Translations under genes and position numbers: made by a program
The notes under the pieces: model-generated
What the model was told of the DNA's origin: nothing
The model's database searches: none
Seen by the model: only the letters and a program-made list of their open reading frames with translations
In this document: in pieces, positions 21,316-27,962 of the stretch
Layout of the letters: every line of letters starts with the position of its first letter
Numbering within the stretch: position 1 is the stretch's first letter
Source of the DNA: JAYZDF01 sp036337945
GTDB lineage: Bacteria > Myxococcota > Kuafuiibacteriia > Kuafuiibacteriales > Kuafuiibacteriaceae
Direction: 5' to 3'
Assembly (NCBI GenBank): GCA_036337945.1
Contig: JAYZDF010000111.1
Coordinates: 1-27,962 of the forward strand
DNA length: 27,962 bases

Positions 21316-23288
21316 AGGTTTTTCCGCGGCCGCATGGCCAATTTTGCAACCTCGGGAGAATATTTTGTTGCGACCCATCGAGGTTCTGATACCGCTTTTT
21401 GGACCGCATGTACAACATTCAAACGAGTTGATTCTCCCCATTCCATTGCAGCCCCTGTTTCAAAATCATGGGTAAAGGAGGTGACTTCAGAAGCAGGTAA
21501 CTCAATCGCTAAGTGTCCAATCAACAAGGAGCCCTTGAGTACAACCGCATGAATTTCTAGCCCCTGATTTGGTGCCTCCTCTAATTGAAGCTTCATGGAC
21601 TTCTTCTCTTCGTTGCTGTCCTCATCAAAGTACAATGCTACTTTCCATGCATCATCGGCAATCCCATCCTTCTTGAAGCGGGCATGCTGAAAGCGAGCCA
21701 GTTGTGACACGTAGACTGAACGGAGATTTTCGATCTGAGTTCGATATGCTTCTCTGAACATCTCTGGCGCTTCCTCTTGCGCTTGTTCTTTGAATGAAGA
21801 GTGAAAGTGTTCAATGGCGGAGCTTTGATGTCGAATAGCTGCAGGAATGTCTCCCGCCAAGAAGTATAAGCTCGCCAGAGTATCCAGGATTTCGTGTCTT
21901 TTCGGTTCGAGTTTATTCGCTCGCTTCGCGGCGGTCATCGCAAGCTCAAGCTTTCTCGCGTCCCCATCAGGGTTCATGACAACGCTCCACGCAAATTGAT
22001 TCAGAGACTCAAAGTTAGAGTCATCGGACGTCACGAAATGGGTCATCACTTTTAATTCATCTGTGGCTTGATTTTCTTGAGCCTTCTTTAGCCCAAATAT
22101 CATCGAGAAAACGGTAAGCGTCACAGCAAGACCGGCAAAAAAACGTAAGATCCCATCATGTTCTTGCCGGGTTATCGACTCAAGGGGTCCGGGTTTTATC
22201 AATAAAGCCGTGCAACCCAAACCGGCGATGAACCCTCCAACGTGCGCGGCAAAATCGATTTGCGGAAGGACAAGCGGAAGAATCGCGCTGGTTCCTAAGA
22301 CGAAAAACCACCACGAATAACTCTGACGAAACGTGACGGGAAGGTCATCTTTGAGACGTATATTGATGACCAACAGGGCACCTAGTATCCCGAAGATTGC
22401 CGAAGAGGCTCCAACCGACAGACTGGCCTGAGAGAATAAGGATGAAAGCAACGCACCGCATATGCCTGATAGAAAATAAAGACACACGTAGCGCGCGGGG
22501 CCCAATAACCGCTCCACGACTGCGCCTAAACTAAAGAGCGCAAAAGTATTCAGGAGCAAATGAAACCAACCGGCGTGGAGAAAATTCGCCGTAATTAAAC
22601 GAAAGTATTGGCCCTCAAATACTAATGCAGGAGCATTAGCACCGAGCCTAATCAAACCAAATGTGTCTTGTAGAGCGCCTCGGCTGTATTCCAACGCAAA
22701 TACCAAGAAGATCATCGCGATGAGAACATTGGTCGCCTGCGCAGGCTTGGACCAAATGCGCTTCGCCAAGGCCATGTTTTCATCGATAAGGGCGAGTTGC
22801 TCTTCGCCTTCAGGGAGATTTCTTATTCGAGTCCTCAGCTCAAGGACGAAGAGATTAAAAAACTCCTTATTCGTAAATCGAGATTCAGCGAAGAAATACG
22901 ATTTACCACTTGCGCCTATGAGACAAAATCGGAGTGGAGAATGGCCTGAGATTCGAAACGAGCGGATCTCGTCATAGGAAATCCAATCCGACTTCACGCC
23001 GTAGCGTCCGCGAGGCAGCAGTACTTGATCAGGGTTAAACTGGATGAAAGGCGGATTGTGATAGGTTCGCCAACGATCCCGACACACTTGAATCAGGTAA
23101 ATACCGAATGCAACAAAGACAAATAGTGGAAAGCGTTCCTGATTCGATATGGGCGCATCAAGGGTGATCAACCAACCGACCAGGCCAATAATCACGGTCC
23201 AATGCACCGCCAGCATGAACAATAAAAAATACATTGCTCGGCGAGCATGAGAACCCATCTTCAGTGGAATGCGAAATGCCGGACTCAT
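21312..23288 (-). CDS. Rhomboid-family intramembrane serine protease with N-terminal and C-terminal extensions
   Basis: Rhomboids cut membrane proteins inside or near the bilayer. Residues about 185-365 form the rhomboid core: GQYFRLITANFLHAGWFHLLLN (226-247) with His243 and Asn247 of the oxyanion region, catalytic Ser295 in VGASSAIFG, and His349 in FAAHVGGFIAG. All key residues are present, so it should be active. Before the core are two membrane segments (about 20-42 and 54-69) and a PH-like cytosolic domain (about 80-155). After another segment near 383-400 comes a helical region with TPR-like character (about 415-540), then an unassigned domain to residue 658. The ATG at 23288 has no strong ribosome-binding site. 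The last bases overlap the TPR lipoprotein start. The substrate is unknown. Confidence 0.9.
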   Translation of the reverse strand: MSPAFRIPLKMGSHARRAMYFLLFMLAVHWTVIIGLVGWLITLDAPISNQERFPLFVFVAFGIYLIQVCRDRWRTYHNPPFIQFNPDQVLLPRGRYGVKSDWISYDEIRSFRISGHSPLRFCLIGASGKSYFFAESRFTNKEFFNLFVLELRTRIRNLPEGEEQLALIDENMALAKRIWSKPAQATNVLIAMIFLVFALEYSRGALQDTFGLIRLGANAPALVFEGQYFRLITANFLHAGWFHLLLNTFALFSLGAVVERLLGPARYVCLYFLSGICGALLSSLFSQASLSVGASSAIFGILGALLVINIRLKDDLPVTFRQSYSWWFFVLGTSAILPLVLPQIDFAAHVGGFIAGLGCTALLIKPGPLESITRQEHDGILRFFAGLAVTLTVFSMIFGLKKAQENQATDELKVMTHFVTSDDSNFESLNQFAWSVVMNPDGDARKLELAMTAAKRANKLEPKRHEILDTLASLYFLAGDIPAAIRHQSSAIEHFHSSFKEQAQEEAPEMFREAYRTQIENLRSVYVSQLARFQHARFKKDGIADDAWKVALYFDEDSNEEKKSMKLQLEEAPNQGLEIHAVVLKGSLLIGHLAIELPASEVTSFTHDFETGAAMEWGESTRLNVVHAVQKAVSEPRWVATKYSPEVAKLAMRPRKNL

Positions 23289-23338
23289 CAGCTATTTTAA
23301 AAACACCTTTTTCACGAGCTTATGCCCACTTTTTTCAT

Positions 23339-23344
23339 TTTATA
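23339..23344 (-). promoter_or_regulatory. Candidate -10 box (TATAAA) for an internal promoter of the rhomboid gene
   Basis: In the 93 bp between the periplasmic-protein gene and the rhomboid gene, the minus strand carries TATAAA, close to the sigma70 -10 consensus. Seventeen bp upstream the hexamer GAGTTT is a poor -35. Transcription from here would leave a leader of about 44 bases. The larger gap here than elsewhere in the cluster is consistent with an internal promoter. Confidence 0.25.
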
Positions 23345-23381
23345 AAGCGAACTCACTACCTAAACTCGAAAGGCGATCGCA

Positions 23382-24119
23382 TCAAAGGTCAAGCTCGATT
23401 TTATCAAGAAAGTCACTCATATTGATGACTTCAATTTGAGCTGTGCTTTCTTTTGTGATGGCAGAGTTGGAAATCCATTCTGAACAAATCTCACTTGGTA
23501 CATGTATGATTCCTTTGTCTTCTAGGCGATCAGATTTCGTATCGAGAGAAACAATGAATGGAAGCCGAAGCGTAACCTCGTTTTTCGTCCGCACCACAAT
23601 TTCCCGAAGGCCGGGGAGATACAGAACAATCTTAGGCGGCCGCTTGAGAACATCGCTCGTGAAATCAAAAAATCCCATAATGTTCTGCTTTCCGCGGCCC
23701 TTTTTGAGATCAATTTCTCTGTATTTTCCAAAAATAGAAGAAAGTTTTTCCGAAAAATTTACCCCGACCATCTCTTGTGAACCGAGGAAAACCGGACGGT
23801 CTCCAAAGGACATCTCGGCAAGCGCTTGAATATAGTAATCAATACGCTTCTCATTCGGCACAGCTTTTGTTCGAAAACATACTTTCTGATTACTGCCATC
23901 CTGAGCAATAATCTTGGGTTCTCCGTCGAGGGTTACGTCGTAATACGAATCAGCAAAGCTCGCCCAATAGCTGCGAAACGCTCGCACTTGGTCCGCGGCG
24001 GTCATCGCCAACAGATCACTACTCTGGGCTAAGCCGGAACTCGGGGTGAAGGCGAGCGTGAGAAAAACCGCTGCGCATTCCGTAAAGCGCCAACGCGTCA
24101 TCTTTTTTAGGATTTTCAC
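23382..24119 (-). CDS. Predicted periplasmic protein of unknown function
   Basis: Not recognised. The 245 residues begin with a Sec signal peptide: basic start (KILKKMTRWRF), hydrophobic run CAAVFLTLAFTP and a likely cleavage site after GLA-Q. The mature part has beta-rich stretches (PPKIVLYLPGLREIVVRTKNE, VTLRLPFIVSLDTK), suggestive of a beta-sandwich or half-barrel such as LolA-like carriers, but no LolA motif is present. The GTG at 24119 is the earliest start, and ATG seven codons in (24101) leaves an equally good signal peptide. It lies 17 bp after lipB in the same direction, so it probably shares its transcript. Confidence 0.75.
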   Translation of the reverse strand: MKILKKMTRWRFTECAAVFLTLAFTPSSGLAQSSDLLAMTAADQVRAFRSYWASFADSYYDVTLDGEPKIIAQDGSNQKVCFRTKAVPNEKRIDYYIQALAEMSFGDRPVFLGSQEMVGVNFSEKLSSIFGKYREIDLKKGRGKQNIMGFFDFTSDVLKRPPKIVLYLPGLREIVVRTKNEVTLRLPFIVSLDTKSDRLEDKGIIHVPSEICSEWISNSAITKESTAQIEVINMSDFLDKIELDL

Positions 24120-24136
24120 TTGATGCTAAGTTTGCC

Positions 24137-24778
24137 CTAGTAAAAAATTTCTCGGAAGACCCGCTCGGCGTGATCGGTCACTTCTTTCATCGTTGGAGCC
24201 TGCCCAGACTCCCTTTCAATCGAGGTTACCCCGAGGTCTTTCAACCCGCACGGAATAATCAGTTCAAAACCCTGCATATCCGTTGATACATTCAGGGCAA
24301 ATCCGTGACTTGTAACCCATTTCGATAAACGGACGCCAATTGCACCAATCTTGCGACTTTCATCGATCCACGTCCCTATTTTGCCATCAATCCGACCACC
24401 GCGGATGCCATATTCCGCAATCACTCGAATCATAAGCTCTTCAATGTCATGGACATATTTTCGAACATCGCGACGGTCTTTGGGCAGCTCAATCACTGGA
24501 TAACCAACTAACTGGCCCGGCCCGTGGTAGGTGACGTCACCCCCGCGACCACTATGATATACCTCAACACCTTGTTCAGCTAAGCGTTTACGGTCGATCA
24601 AAATATTAGATTCGTCAGCGCTCCGGCCCAAAGTGAGGACGGGCTCATGTTCTAGTAAAAAAAGAGCGTCGGTGACTTCTCCTCGCAATCGCGCCTCGAA
24701 CCGCTCTTGCATGAGTTTCATAGCATCACCGTAACTGATACGGCCGAGTCGAATGACTTCGAGATCTGACTTATTCAC
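24137..24778 (-). CDS. lipB: Octanoyltransferase LipB
   Basis: LipB moves an octanoyl group from acyl carrier protein to the lysine of lipoyl domains, the first step of lipoate synthesis. The 213 residues contain the family signature RGGDVTYHGPGQ at 78-89, Lys143 in KIGAIG, and catalytic Cys177 in IIPCGL, all in the usual positions. GTG start at 24778, 25 bp after lpdA, with no strong ribosome-binding site. The link with lpdA fits, since both act on lipoylated complexes. The likely local target is Lys43 of the E2 at 15.5-16.8 kb. LipA, the sulphur-inserting partner, is not in the window. Confidence 0.95.
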   Translation of the reverse strand: MNKSDLEVIRLGRISYGDAMKLMQERFEARLRGEVTDALFLLEHEPVLTLGRSADESNILIDRKRLAEQGVEVYHSGRGGDVTYHGPGQLVGYPVIELPKDRRDVRKYVHDIEELMIRVIAEYGIRGGRIDGKIGTWIDESRKIGAIGVRLSKWVTSHGFALNVSTDMQGFELIIPCGLKDLGVTSIERESGQAPTMKEVTDHAERVFREIFY

Positions 24779-24803
24779 TGGCGATCACGTTGCTTACTTA
24801 CAT

Positions 24804-26228
24804 TTATTTACGTGGTCGATAAGGACGATTGACGATGTGAACGGCTTCACCACGAGCAGCGTTAGATGCTTCCATGATTCCTTCGGAAAGAGTCGGGTGA
24901 GCATGAACTGTCAAACCAATATCCTCAGACAAAGCGCCCATTTCTAACGCTAAGCAAGCCTGCGCAATAAAATCACAAGCACCAAAACATGACATACCAA
25001 CGCCAAGAATTACGTCATTCGCTTTATCTACGACAACTTTAATAACTCCATCGGTTTGGTTCATCGCTGCAGCTCGACCTAAAGCTGCAATAGGAAATAA
25101 ACCAACGTTAATATCCAAGCCTTGTTCTCTTGCTTCGGCTTCTGTCAATCCAACTTGCGCGACTTCTGGATCCGTAAACACACCAAGAGGCATGGCCCTT
25201 ACATCGTATGCAGCAGGTTTGCCAGCGATCACTTCTGCCGCGACTTCTCCCATTTTAGATGCCCGATGTGCGAGAAGCGGAGCTCCCGTTACATCACCAA
25301 CTGCAAAAATATTTGGGACATTTGTTTGGCATCGGTCATTGACAGTAATCCATCCACGCTCGTCCGTGGCAACACCCGCAGTTTCAATTCCTAAGCTCTT
25401 TGCATTTGATCGAAAACCAACCGCGACCAATACCTTGTCGGCAGGAATCGCACGAATGGCACCGCCGACCTCAACCATGACTTGCGCACCACCTGGTTTA
25501 CGGTCCACGCCTTGGGCTTTTGCTCCGGTCAGAACCTCAATTCCAAGTTTCTTCATTTTCTTCGCGACGGGCCGAATAAGATCAGGATCAGTACCGGGAA
25601 GAATCGACCCGAGCATTTCGACGATGGTCACCTTGGCGCCAAGTTTCGCATAGACCACTCCCAACTCACTACCGATGACGCCGCCACCGACGATGACCAG
25701 ATTTTCCGGAACTTTGTCGTAGCTCACCGCATGTTTTGCATAGCCCACAAGCTCGTCATCAAATTCAAACCCAGGAATCTGAATCACCGACGCACCCGTA
25801 GCAATAATCAATTGCTCGAAACGAATCTCATCGGTGGTCCCGTCTGAGTTTTTCACGCTCAGAGTATTCTTTGATGTCAGACTTGCATCCCCCGAGATGT
25901 GATCACATTTATTGGCCTTTAGGAGAGTCTTAATCCCACCGCGCTGCCGAGTGATTATTCCATCTTTCCAGGACTGAACCTTTTTTTGGTCCACTTTTAC
26001 ATCGGTGGTCGTAATTCCGATTTTTTCACTTTCTTCAATTTCGCTGACTACATTCGCAGCATGGATAAGTGATTTACTCGGGATACATCCCCAGTTTAGG
26101 CAGACGCCACCGAGATGTTCACGTTCAATTACGACCGCTTTCTTCCCGAGATGCCCCAATCTGATCCCGGCGACATACCCACCAGGGCCTCCGCCAATTA
26201 CTGCTACTTCATAGGATTTGCTCGTCAT
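24804..26228 (-). CDS. lpdA: Dihydrolipoyl dehydrogenase (E3)
   Basis: E3 reoxidises dihydrolipoamide on 2-oxoacid dehydrogenase E2 subunits and the glycine cleavage system, using FAD and NAD. The 474 residues show the FAD-binding start (IGGGPGGYVAGI, 11-22), the redox disulphide GGVCLNWGCIPSK (Cys43, Cys48), an NAD-binding GGGVIGSELG motif in the middle, the second FAD motif (AVGDVTGAPLLAHRA) and the C-terminal catalytic HAHPTLSE (His444, Glu449). ATG start at 26228. First gene of the lpdA-lipB cluster, divergent from fxsA. No lipoyl domain is fused at the N-terminus. Confidence 0.96.
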   Translation of the reverse strand: MTSKSYEVAVIGGGPGGYVAGIRLGHLGKKAVVIEREHLGGVCLNWGCIPSKSLIHAANVVSEIEESEKIGITTTDVKVDQKKVQSWKDGIITRQRGGIKTLLKANKCDHISGDASLTSKNTLSVKNSDGTTDEIRFEQLIIATGASVIQIPGFEFDDELVGYAKHAVSYDKVPENLVIVGGGVIGSELGVVYAKLGAKVTIVEMLGSILPGTDPDLIRPVAKKMKKLGIEVLTGAKAQGVDRKPGGAQVMVEVGGAIRAIPADKVLVAVGFRSNAKSLGIETAGVATDERGWITVNDRCQTNVPNIFAVGDVTGAPLLAHRASKMGEVAAEVIAGKPAAYDVRAMPLGVFTDPEVAQVGLTEAEAREQGLDINVGLFPIAALGRAAAMNQTDGVIKVVVDKANDVILGVGMSCFGACDFIAQACLALEMGALSEDIGLTVHAHPTLSEGIMEASNAARGEAVHIVNRPYRPRK

Positions 26229-26277
26229 GAAATGGCGTCTAGCAGAAGCGCCGCTAGGATGCCATCATGCAATTGTG
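26229..26277. promoter_or_regulatory. Divergent region between lpdA and fxsA with overlapping inverted repeats
   Basis: Within these 49 bp, CTAGC (26239-26243) and GCTAG (26253-26257) form an inverted repeat with a 9-bp gap, interleaved with GGCG/CGCC (26234-26237 and 26249-26252). They lie in the lpdA leader, where an operator or small hairpin could act. No good -35/-10 pair is visible on either strand. Confidence 0.25.
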
Positions 26278-26853
26278 ATGCGATTATTAACCCTTTTCGT
26301 CGGAGTACCTTTGGTGGAGCTCTATCTTCTCACTCGAATCGGAAGTCGGATCGGCTTTTTCCCAACCTTAGGTTTGATCTTTGTGACAGGCGTTCTGGGA
26401 GCGAATCTGGCCAAAACTCAAGGGCTTGGCGTCATGCGGAGGATCCAAGCAGACCTTCAAGCAGGCCGGATCCCCGCAGCAGCTTTGGTCGATGGCTTAA
26501 TCATTCTCATCGCCGGAGCAGTCTTAATTACGCCGGGAATCCTAACGGATGCATTCGGCTTCCTCTGCCTGGTGCCTTCTTTTCGAGGCATAATTCGAGA
26601 TCGCATTAGTCGATTTCTCCAATCACAACTACAAGGAGGAAATATTCAATATTTTCATGGTCATCCAGGAGCCGGTCAGGATTTTGGCCCCATCGGTGGA
26701 TCACCTTTCGAAAATTCTTATAAGGGCGAACCGGGGCCCGTCATCGATGTAGAGGTTTCCGGCAGTGAAACAAAACCTGAGTCCAGTGAACGGCTTGGAG
26801 AAATTATTGATGTCGAGGTGACGTCTTCGACAGATTCAAAAGATCCAAAATAA
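26278..26853 (+). CDS. fxsA: FxsA-family membrane protein
   Basis: FxsA proteins are small inner-membrane proteins; in E. coli FxsA modulates F-exclusion of phage T7, but its wider role is unknown. Starting at the ATG at 26278 gives 191 residues beginning MRLLTLFVGVPLVELYLL, then the family-typical GFFPTLGLIFVTGVLGANLAKTQG and a third hydrophobic stretch (DGLIILIAGAVLITPG). PGILTDAFGFLCLVPSFRG is a strong family block. The soluble tail carries a near-repeat, VIDVEVSG and IIDVEVTS. An upstream TTG at 26218 stays in frame but would start inside the divergent lpdA gene and add 20 unusual residues, so I reject it. The end overlaps waaA by 50 bp, tail to tail. Confidence 0.88.
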   Translation: MRLLTLFVGVPLVELYLLTRIGSRIGFFPTLGLIFVTGVLGANLAKTQGLGVMRRIQADLQAGRIPAAALVDGLIILIAGAVLITPGILTDAFGFLCLVPSFRGIIRDRISRFLQSQLQGGNIQYFHGHPGAGQDFGPIGGSPFENSYKGEPGPVIDVEVSGSETKPESSERLGEIIDVEVTSSTDSKDPK

Positions 26854-27962
26854 GTTGAGCGTTTTTTTGTGACGCCCCTCGCACGCGAACGACAGACTCT
26901 TTGGCCAAAGCACCGAGCCGCTCCCTTTCGCTGGCTTTACTCAATAGCTCACACCCTACACTCCCTAAATGATTGGCATCCGAAACCTGTATTCCGCCAC
27001 GCCCTTGTAAAACCTGGACTGAATCTCGAAAATTTTTCATGTTAGGACCGAACAATACGGGACGGCCATGACCCGCTGGCTCCAAAATATTTTGCCCGCC
27101 TCGAGGACCAAAGCTGCCTCCTACAAATGCAAAAGTAGAAAGATGATAAAGCGCATTCAACTCTCCCATTGTATCAACAACAACCACATCGATATGGTCT
27201 ATTGACGCAGTGCTTTTCTCAGACAGCTTGCTTCGAAGCGCAGGTTTAAGATCTCGCTCTTTGACAAGTGACATAATACGAGATGCTCGGTCCACGTATC
27301 GAGGAACAATCATGCAAAGTAAGCGAGGTTCGACTTCACGCATACTTAAGAAGGCAGAAAGAACCTGTTCCTCTTCGCCTTCGTGTGTTGAGCCCGCCAC
27401 AAAAACAGGCCGATCTCCAAGCCTTAAATCTCTTTCGATCTTTTCTACTGTTTCAGGTTTTGGACCATGCGCAAGATTGTCGAATTTCGTATTGCCAGTG
27501 ACACGGACACGTTCTGGATGGGCGCCAAGACGCAATGCACGAGATTTTTCTTCTTCGTCTCGCATCAGCAACATCGCCATTCTCCGAAGAGGATTACCTA
27601 TAAGGCGATATAGCCATTGATAGCGAAACATAAGAGATTCGGAGAACCGACCATTCGTAAGTACAATTTGTGTTCCTCGCTTCGCAGCTGCGTACACCAG
27701 ATTCGGCCAAATTTCTGCATATTCTAAAACCAAAACATCCGGCTGAATTTTTTTCACTGCGCGTTGAGCCGAACCAAAAAAATCGTAAGGAACAAACGTA
27801 ATTCCATCGACCAAATTATTGAACTTTGTTTTCGCAATTTCGTATCCGGAATTAGTCATCGTTGAAATAACGATCACAGCGTCCGGGTCTTTATGTCGAA
27901 TATGCTCGATGGTGGGTCGGAGGGCGATCAAATCTCCAGCAGAGGCACCATGAAACCAAATT
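26804..27962 (-). CDS. waaA: Lipid A Kdo transferase WaaA/KdtA, 5' end beyond the window
   Basis: WaaA transfers Kdo from CMP-Kdo to lipid A precursor at the inner membrane in LPS core synthesis. About 385 residues are visible and the frame is open to the right edge, so the N-terminal anchor and start are missing. The first visible residues, WFHGASAGDLIALRP, are the family's N-terminal catalytic block (usually HAxSxGE). Later blocks include VLEYAEIWPNLVYAAAKRG, TGNTKFD, VFVAGSTHEGEEE and the CMP-Kdo-binding region AFVGGSFGPRGGQNILEPAGHGRPV. The position of the expected catalytic Glu is Asp here. The TTG at 27931 is only an internal codon and is not the start. Confidence 0.93.
   Translation of the reverse strand, partial: IWFHGASAGDLIALRPTIEHIRHKDPDAVIVISTMTNSGYEIAKTKFNNLVDGITFVPYDFFGSAQRAVKKIQPDVLVLEYAEIWPNLVYAAAKRGTQIVLTNGRFSESLMFRYQWLYRLIGNPLRRMAMLLMRDEEEKSRALRLGAHPERVRVTGNTKFDNLAHGPKPETVEKIERDLRLGDRPVFVAGSTHEGEEEQVLSAFLSMREVEPRLLCMIVPRYVDRASRIMSLVKERDLKPALRSKLSEKSTASIDHIDVVVVDTMGELNALYHLSTFAFVGGSFGPRGGQNILEPAGHGRPVLFGPNMKNFRDSVQVLQGRGGIQVSDANHLGSVGCELLSKASERERLGALAKESVVRVRGASQKNAQLILDLLNLSKTSPRHQ

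Noticed and set aside
23373..23380. GCGATCGC, the HIP1 palindrome known from cyanobacteria
   Set aside because: I noticed only this one copy, so it is no lineage marker here.
26218..26277. Longer fxsA starting at TTG 26218
   Set aside because: It would begin within the divergent lpdA gene and add 20 residues with no family resemblance before the conserved first membrane segment.
27929..27931. TTG as the start of waaA
   Set aside because: The codons upstream to the window edge encode the family's conserved N-terminal block, so the gene begins outside the window.

Overview
This window reads as chromosomal DNA of a Gram-negative bacterium with an LPS outer membrane. The evidence is a waaA-type Kdo transferase, an ArnT-like glycosyltransferase, two predicted lipoproteins and a periplasmic protein. 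GC content is near 50% by eye. The mix of a branched-chain 2-oxoacid dehydrogenase, ATP-type PEP carboxykinase, larB/larC and a giant Ig-repeat lipoprotein ending in a glycine-rich domain suggests a lineage formerly placed in the Deltaproteobacteria (Myxococcota, Bdellovibrionota or similar). That placement is inference. Coding density is very high: no gene-free stretch exceeds about 130 bp, and I see no rRNA, tRNA, CRISPR array, IS element or phage.

Layout. At the left edge, the minus strand carries a partial signalling protein (pseudo-receiver, GAF, PAS). A hotdog thioesterase runs divergently from it. From about 8.46 kb back to 1.8 kb there is a tight minus-strand run: GT39/ArnT-like transferase, membrane-linked metallophosphoesterase, thiL, larB, larC. 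These genes overlap or nearly abut, so they are probably one operon. From 8.5 to 14.4 kb on the plus strand lies one 1946-residue lipoprotein with 16 Big_2-type Ig repeats, two IPT/TIG-like domains and a glycine-rich C-terminal domain. Next, on the minus strand, are E1-alpha and E2 of a branched-chain 2-oxoacid dehydrogenase (E2 upstream), then pckA. Divergent from pckA are two overlapping plus-strand genes of unknown function; the first carries a J-domain-like segment without an intact HPD motif. From 26.2 back to 20.0 kb runs a minus-strand cluster: lpdA, lipB, a periplasmic protein, a rhomboid protease with a C-terminal extension, and a helical-repeat lipoprotein. At the right edge fxsA (plus) overlaps the 3' end of a waaA gene that enters from beyond the window.

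How the genes fit. LipB octanoylates lipoyl domains such as that of the E2 here, and LpdA (E3) reoxidises them, so two separated loci serve one complex; the E1-beta gene is not in the window. LarB and LarC are two of the three enzymes that make the nickel-pincer nucleotide; LarE and a LarA-type user enzyme are not here. The best candidates for undescribed biology are the degenerate J-like gene pair (18.6-19.9 kb), the giant repeat lipoprotein, and the rhomboid/lipoprotein gene pair joined by a TTGA overlap. Many predicted starts are GTG or TTG (8 of 17 genes whose start is visible).
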